A stretch of DNA of 64,000 bases, taken from assembly GCA_964545855.1 (NCBI GenBank), contig CAZJHD010000012.1, positions 43,479 through 107,478 of the forward strand, read 5' to 3'. The stretch is from CAZJHD01 sp964545855 (GTDB lineage Bacteria > Planctomycetota > UBA1135 > JACQFD01). Shown one piece after another: positions 60,001-64,000 of this stretch. Made by a program: the position numbers and the translations under genes. Each line of letters opens with the position of its first letter. Within the stretch, counting starts at the first letter, position 1. Under the pieces are notes generated by a model, which had not been told where the DNA came from, ran no database searches, and worked only from the letters and a program-made list of their open reading frames with translations.

Positions 60001-60028
60001 TTGACGCGGCATCGAGCGCCCGTAGTCT
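60001..60028 (+). promoter_or_regulatory. Promoter of tRNA-His
   Basis: TTGACG (60001-60006), a 16-base spacer, TAGTCT (60023-60028), 16 bases before the tRNA-His 5' end. It is back to back with the tRNA-Lys promoter, from which it is 12 bases away. Confidence 0.55.
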
Positions 60029-60044
60029 CGCGCGCCGCTCGCGT

Positions 60045-60122
60045 GGTGGGTGTAGCTCAGTTGGTTAGAGCACCTGACTGTGGCTCAGGGGGTCGGGGGT
60101 TCAAGTCCCCTCATCCACCCCA
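60045..60122 (+). tRNA. tRNA-His (anticodon GUG)
   Basis: 78 bases including the extra G(-1), which pairs with C73 as required for histidyl-tRNA, and encoded CCA. The acceptor GTGGGTG pairs with CATCCAC (one G-U), and the anticodon loop CTGTGGC gives GUG. Confidence 0.96.
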
Positions 60123-60195
60123 TTCGCGCGTTCCGAGGCGTCGTCGTCGAGCCGCCCCTCGCACCGATGCGCCACGGGAGGCACGATCGGCCGCC

Positions 60196-62052
60196 GTGCG
60201 CGGCGACGAGACCCGAACCATCGTCCTCGAGGACGTGCCGAGCGCCGCCGGCTGCTACGTCTTCCGCGACGCCGGAGGCGCGCCGCTCTACGTGGGGAAG
60301 GCGAAGGACCTCCGCTCCCGGGTGCGGAGCTACTTCAGGGAGCGGGGAGACGGTCGGCCCCTCGTTCCTCTGCTGGCTCGGCGCGCCACGCGCGTCGAGA
60401 CGATCGTCACGGCGACGGAAGCGGAGGCGATCCTCCTCGAGGACACGCTCATCAAGCGCTTCAAGCCGCCCTTCAACCTCCGGCTGAAGGACGACAAGCA
60501 GTTCCTCCTGTTGCGGATCGATCCGACCGCCGAGTTCCCGCGCCTCGAGTGGGTGCGTCGCCGTCGAGCGGACCGGGCCCTCTACTTCGGCCCCTACGCG
60601 AGCGCGGGCGCGCTGCGGCGGACGATCCGATTCCTCCACTCGCTCATCCCGCTCCGCGACTGCAGCGACAACGTTCTGCGCAATCGGTCGAGACCCTGCC
60701 TCAAGCATTCCATCGGCCGCTGCTCCGCGCCCTGCGTCGGCGAGATCTCGAGCGACGCCTACCGCGCGCTCGTGGATCGCGCCGTCGACGTGCTGCGCGG
60801 GAGGACGGCCGACGTGGAGGCCATGATCGAGGCGCGCATGGCGGAGGCGGCCGCGGCTCTCGAGTTCGAGCGCGCGGCCTCGCTCCGCGACAAGCTCCAG
60901 GCGCTGCGGCAGACGACGGAGCCCCAGGGGGTCCGGATGGGCCGCGCGATCGACCGCGATGCGATCGGTCTGCATCGCGAGGGAGAGCGCGTCGCGATCC
61001 AGTGGCTCCCGTTCCGTGGCGGGAAGCTCGAGGGCGGGCGCGTGCACCTGTTCTCGACGGAGCTCCCGGATCCCGAGGTCCTGGGCTCCTTCCTGACGCA
61101 GCTCTACCGCGGGAGCGCCTTCGTGCCGAGAGAGGTCTGGGTTTCGGAGGAGCCCCACGATCGCGGAGCGATCGCGGAGTGGCTCGCGACGCGGCGTGAG
61201 GGGCCCGTGGCGCTGGCGGTCCCGCGCTCGGGCGACGCGCGACGGGCGGTCGCGATGGCGACGGAGAACGCGCGGATCGCGCTCACGGCCCGGGGAGGCG
61301 CGGCGGCCTCGGCGGAGGAGGCTGCCGAGCGGCTGCGCGATCGACTCGGACTCGAGATCGCCCCGGCGACGATCGACGGCTTCGACGTCTCGACGCTGCA
61401 GGGGAGCGCCACGGTGGCGTCGCGCGTGCGCTTCGTCGGAGGAGTGCCCGACAAGGGCTCCTACCGGCGTTTCAAGGTGACGACGCTCGCGGGCCAGAAC
61501 GACTTCGCCGCCATGCGCGAAGTGGTGGGACGGGCCCTGCGCCGCGACGTCGAGGAGCAGACGCTGCCGGATCTGATCGTCGTCGACGGCGGGAAGGGCC
61601 AGCTCGCGGAGGCGCTCGCGGCTCGGGACGACGCGGGCGCCTTCGAGGTGGCGATCGTCGGACTCGCCAAGGACCGCGTGGAGGCGAGCGACCGCGCGTC
61701 CCGGCATTCGGGCGAGCGCGTGTTCCTCCCCGGACGCGCCGACCCCGTGCCGCTGCCGCCGCGCAGCGCCGAGTGTCATCTCCTGGCGCGGCTGCGCGAC
61801 GAGGCGCACCGCTTCGCCGTCGGCTTCCATCGCCGCGTCCGCGGCTCCCTCACGGGTCCCCTCGATGCCGTGCGGGGAGTGGGTCCGACGCGGCGCCGGG
61901 CGCTGCTGCGCGCCTTCGGCTCCCTCGGAGCCCTCCGGGCGGCGAGCGTCCGCGAGATCGAGGAGCGCGTGCCCGGGCTCCCTTCGGGCCTCGCGGAGCG
62001 GATCGTCGAGGCGCTGGCCCCCGACCGCGCGGCCGAGTCCGATCCCCGTTGA
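60196..62052 (+). CDS. uvrC: Excinuclease ABC subunit C (UvrC)
   Basis: This 618-residue nuclease makes both incisions in nucleotide excision repair with UvrA and UvrB. The N-terminal GIY-YIG domain is 'GCYVFRD' and 'LYVGKAKDLRSRVRSYF' (GIY is GCY). The Cys-rich 'RPCLKHSIGRCSAPCVG' segment follows, then the UvrB-interacting UVR helix (about 205-235), the RNase-H-like nuclease with 'TIDGFDVSTLQGS' and 'LIVVDGGKGQL', and C-terminal helix-hairpin-helix motifs ('GPLDAVRGVGPTRRRALL'). Start GTG 60196 gives the usual N-terminus; the frame stays open through tRNA-His, which is not coding. Confidence 0.94.
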   Translation: MRGDETRTIVLEDVPSAAGCYVFRDAGGAPLYVGKAKDLRSRVRSYFRERGDGRPLVPLLARRATRVETIVTATEAEAILLEDTLIKRFKPPFNLRLKDDKQFLLLRIDPTAEFPRLEWVRRRRADRALYFGPYASAGALRRTIRFLHSLIPLRDCSDNVLRNRSRPCLKHSIGRCSAPCVGEISSDAYRALVDRAVDVLRGRTADVEAMIEARMAEAAAALEFERAASLRDKLQALRQTTEPQGVRMGRAIDRDAIGLHREGERVAIQWLPFRGGKLEGGRVHLFSTELPDPEVLGSFLTQLYRGSAFVPREVWVSEEPHDRGAIAEWLATRREGPVALAVPRSGDARRAVAMATENARIALTARGGAAASAEEAAERLRDRLGLEIAPATIDGFDVSTLQGSATVASRVRFVGGVPDKGSYRRFKVTTLAGQNDFAAMREVVGRALRRDVEEQTLPDLIVVDGGKGQLAEALAARDDAGAFEVAIVGLAKDRVEASDRASRHSGERVFLPGRADPVPLPPRSAECHLLARLRDEAHRFAVGFHRRVRGSLTGPLDAVRGVGPTRRRALLRAFGSLGALRAASVREIEERVPGLPSGLAERIVEALAPDRAAESDPR

Positions 62053-62985
62053 TCAGGCGCGCGGATGGAAGCGGTCGTGGATGGCGCGGAGACGCGCCGA
62101 GTCCACGTGCGTGTAGATCTGCGTCGTGGCCACGTCGGCGTGACCGAGCATCTGCTGCACGCTGCGCAAGTCGGCGCCGCCCTCGAGAAGATGGGTCGCG
62201 AAGGAGTGCCGAAGCTTGTGGGGGGACGCGCGCTTCGAGGAGATGCCCGCGTCGATCGCCGCGCGCTTCACGACGCGCCAGACGTCGGGCCTCCCGAGGG
62301 GCCGCCCCGTGCGCGAGAGGAACACCACGTTCCCCGCCAGGCCGCGATCGAGCCGCGGACGCGCGTCCACGAGGTAGACGCGGATCGCATCGATGGCGCG
62401 GTCGTTCAGCAGGACGATGCGCTCCTTCGAGCGCTTGCCGAGGACGCGCAGCGACGCCGTCTCCAGGCTCACTCGGTCGAGCGTGAGCGTGATCGCCTCC
62501 GTCACGCGCATCCCCGTCGCGTAGAGCATCTCCAGGATGGCTCGGTCGCGGTGCGTGCGCGGCGTCTCTCCGACGGGGCTGCCGACGATGCGCGCCGTCT
62601 CGGCGGCCGAGAGGACCTGGGGGAGCTTCCTCCAGGGCCGCGGCGTCGCGACCGAGCTGGACGGATCCCGCGGGAGCAGCCGCTCGGAGAAGAGGAAGCG
62701 GCAGCACATGCGGATCGCGACGAGGCATCGGGCGACGGTCGACGCCGAGGCTCCGTCGGATCGGCGCTCCGCGAGGAACGCGAGGATGGGGGCCGGACCA
62801 TCGATCGCGAAGTCGACGGCGCCCCGCGCGGCGAGGAAGCGCGCGAACCGCGTGAGCTCCCGCCGGTAGGCGGCGATCGTGAGGGGCGACGCGCCCTGCT
62901 CGATCGTCATGCGATCGAGGAAGGAGGCCAGCGCTGCCGCGAAGCCGTCGGGTAGGTCGCTCTCGGGGGCCGTTCTGCGGGCCAC
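62053..62985 (-). CDS. xerD: Tyrosine recombinase XerD/XerC-like
   Basis: This 310-residue site-specific recombinase likely resolves chromosome dimers at dif. The N-terminal core-binding domain (about 10-100) is followed by the catalytic domain, with 'ATGMRVTEAITLTLDRV' (first Arg), 'SPHKLRHSFATHLLEGGADL' (His-x-x-Arg) and 'LGHADVATTQIYTHV' (nucleophilic Tyr). All catalytic residues are present and length is standard. Start GTG 62985 was chosen to match family length; the frame is open upstream. It is not next to any attachment-site or phage gene, so a housekeeping role is favoured over an integrase. Confidence 0.9.
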   Translation of the reverse strand: MARRTAPESDLPDGFAAALASFLDRMTIEQGASPLTIAAYRRELTRFARFLAARGAVDFAIDGPAPILAFLAERRSDGASASTVARCLVAIRMCCRFLFSERLLPRDPSSSVATPRPWRKLPQVLSAAETARIVGSPVGETPRTHRDRAILEMLYATGMRVTEAITLTLDRVSLETASLRVLGKRSKERIVLLNDRAIDAIRVYLVDARPRLDRGLAGNVVFLSRTGRPLGRPDVWRVVKRAAIDAGISSKRASPHKLRHSFATHLLEGGADLRSVQQMLGHADVATTQIYTHVDSARLRAIHDRFHPRA

Positions 62986-63049
62986 GATCGCGGAGCCTGG
63001 CGGTCTCGCGACGAGAGTCAAGCGCCGCGCGAACTCGAGCCGGTCTTCG

Positions 63050-63078
63050 TTGACGCTGCAGGGGGCGCCGACTACCTT
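63050..63078 (+). promoter_or_regulatory. Promoter of the dksA-like gene
   Basis: TTGACG (63050-63055), a 17-base spacer, TACCTT (63073-63078). Transcription would start near 63085, giving a leader of about 80 bases, and continue through the lspA gene. Confidence 0.55.
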
Positions 63079-63165
63079 CGCCGCCCCAAAAATCGACGCG
63101 GAGGGTGGACGGCGCCGACGTTCGGCCGCCCGTTCGCGCTCCGCCCAGGCACCTCGGATCGACGC

Positions 63166-63714
63166 ATGCCGAAGAAAGCCGCCAAGCGAAGCACCAAGAA
63201 GGCCTCTGCGCCCGCAGCGGGAGCACGCTCCGAGAAGGGAACGCGCACCGCATCCACGCCGCCGCCGTCCCCCGTCGTCGTGCCGCCGCCGAAGACGAAG
63301 CTGACCAAGGAGGAGCTGAAGAAGTTCAAGGCGACGCTCCTCGGGCTTCGCGACCAGTTGAGCCGTCAGGTCGGCAGCATGGAGAGCACGGCCCTGAACG
63401 GCGAGTCCGACGTGAGCGTCGACCACATGGCCGACCACGGTTCGGAAACGTTCGACCAGGACTTCACGCTGAGCCTGATCGAGAACGAGGAGCAGACGAT
63501 CCGGGACATCGACGCGGCGCTGCTCCGGATCCAGGACGGCTCCTACGGCCTCTGCGAGCCCTGCATCGAGGAGCCGCGGAAGCTCTGCAAGCCGTGCCCG
63601 CACATCCCGAAGGCGCGCCTCGAGGCCATTCCGTACACGAAGCTCTGCGTCGAGTACGCGCGGATCGCCGAGAGGGACCGGGAGATCGAGGAAGCGCAGG
63701 ACGACGAGGAGTGA
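63166..63714 (+). CDS. DksA/TraR-type zinc-finger protein
   Basis: This 182-residue protein has a Lys/Ala/Pro-rich N-terminal tail (about 1-45) and a DksA-like helical hairpin ('LTKEELKKFKATLLGLRDQL', 'VDHMADHGSETFDQDFTLSL'). A C-terminal zinc finger follows ('GLCEPC', 'LCKPCPHIPKARLEAIPYTK', 'LCVEY'). In DksA two Asp at the hairpin tip reach the polymerase secondary channel; here the tip is less certain. The extra 'EEPRKLCKPCPH' insertion in the finger adds two Cys. lspA overlaps its stop (GTGA), a pairing common in planctomycetes and related phyla. Confidence 0.85.
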   Translation: MPKKAAKRSTKKASAPAAGARSEKGTRTASTPPPSPVVVPPPKTKLTKEELKKFKATLLGLRDQLSRQVGSMESTALNGESDVSVDHMADHGSETFDQDFTLSLIENEEQTIRDIDAALLRIQDGSYGLCEPCIEEPRKLCKPCPHIPKARLEAIPYTKLCVEYARIAERDREIEEAQDDEE

Positions 63715-64000
63715 GCGCCGAGGCGCCCACGGAGACGGAATCCCGCCTTCGGACTCGATTCGGGTTCCGCGGCAAGCGGGTCTTCCTCGTCATCTTCGTC
63801 GTCGTGGCGATCGTCGACCTCCTGTCGAAGAGTCTCGTCTTCGCGTGGGTGGATGCGTCGGGCACGCCGAGCGATCTCCACCACGGTGAGAAGGCGATCG
63901 AGATCGTTCCTGGTCTCTTCTATCTCGCACGCGTCTGGAACCCTGGCGGCATCTGGGGGATCGCGCAGGAAGGCCTCGCCTCGAAGCTCCTGGTGGCCTT
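63711..64000 (+). CDS. lspA: Lipoprotein signal peptidase, N-terminal part (partial)
   Basis: The first 96 residues of an LspA-like aspartyl peptidase, cut by the window end. After a polar tail of about 22 residues comes TM1 ('VFLVIFVVVAIVDLLSKSLV') with the conserved D36 and K40 of the first LspA motif. The catalytic-region motif 'VWNPGGIWGIAQEG' follows, equivalent to N-x-G-(A/I)-x-(F/W)-G. The region between them carries a family-typical insertion ('SGTPSDLHHGEKAIEIVPGL'). It cleaves prolipoprotein signal peptides at the inner membrane. Start GTG 63711 overlaps the dksA-like stop. Confidence 0.88.
   Translation, partial: MSAEAPTETESRLRTRFGFRGKRVFLVIFVVVAIVDLLSKSLVFAWVDASGTPSDLHHGEKAIEIVPGLFYLARVWNPGGIWGIAQEGLASKLLVA

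Noticed and set aside
60001..60195. N-terminal extension of UvrC through the tRNA-His gene
   Set aside because: The open frame passes through the tRNA-His gene. The GTG at 60196 gives the usual UvrC N-terminus.
62053..62985. Phage or integron integrase
   Set aside because: The protein has standard XerD length and motifs, and no attachment-site repeat, cassette or phage gene lies nearby. The adjacent tRNAs are intact and 2 kb away.

Overview
The window is GC-rich, almost fully coding DNA of about 64 kb. Genes are short-spaced on both strands, with many GTG and TTG starts and frequent 4-base start/stop overlaps (ATGA, GTGA, TTGA). Several features are typical of the Planctomycetota as I know them: tandem ExbD proteins beside ExbB, an anchored squalene-cyclase-like toroid protein, large TPR/HEAT/PQQ envelope proteins, zinc-ribbon membrane proteins, an orphan McsB arginine kinase, and GAF-RsbU/STAS signalling. 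Assignment to a deep-branching planctomycete is inference from gene content. No rRNA, CRISPR array, prophage or complete insertion sequence is visible. Positions 1 and 64000 both cut through genes.

Layout. 1-8.8 kb holds metabolic genes: the end of an aminotransferase, threonine aldolase coupled to an NhaC antiporter, a transketolase-family enzyme on the minus strand, phosphomannomutase, and an AdoMet-hydrolysing (DUF62) protein followed by arginase. 8.9-12.2 kb holds a secreted glycoside-hydrolase-like protein and a divergent archaeal-type methionine adenosyltransferase homologue. 12.2-25.2 kb is an envelope island: a small anchored protein, an anchored Gly-rich alpha-toroid protein, two exported TPR proteins, ExbB, two ExbD proteins, a two-TM protein, and a convergent zinc-ribbon/TM/beta-sandwich protein. 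25.6-28.8 kb holds threonine dehydratase, McsB and MoaA. 28.9-37.1 kb holds DUF971, an altered HAD protein, and a STAS-PilZ gene divergent from a translationally coupled run: RsbU-like phosphatase, dihydroorotase, DUF58, BatA-like and two small anchored proteins. 37.1-47.4 kb holds a flippase-like membrane protein, AsnRS, a primary-type sigma factor, a 1163-residue DUF4388/PEGA/PQQ protein and a HEAT-repeat protein.

47.5-53.3 kb is a molybdenum-hydroxylase locus. Three coupled genes encode an enzyme of the 4-hydroxybenzoyl-CoA reductase type, including the four-cysteine insertion expected to hold a [4Fe-4S] cluster. A cysteine desulfurase and a MocA-like cytidylyltransferase converge on it and are plausible maturation factors. 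53.4-64 kb is housekeeping: FtsH, a ThiF/MoeB protein, a short MetH, three tRNAs (Leu, Lys, His), UvrC, XerD, a DksA-type protein and the start of lspA.

Strongest non-routine observations: (1) the archaeal-type MAT homologue with degraded catalytic motifs; (2) the envelope island, whose toroid protein is built like a TonB; (3) the HCR-like enzyme with its cluster cysteines; (4) a 164-bp MITE-like repeat in two inverted copies about 87% identical, one of which helps form a candidate -10 box before metH; and (5) a recurring GNTANNNT octamer just upstream of several genes, suggesting leaderless or near-leaderless transcripts.
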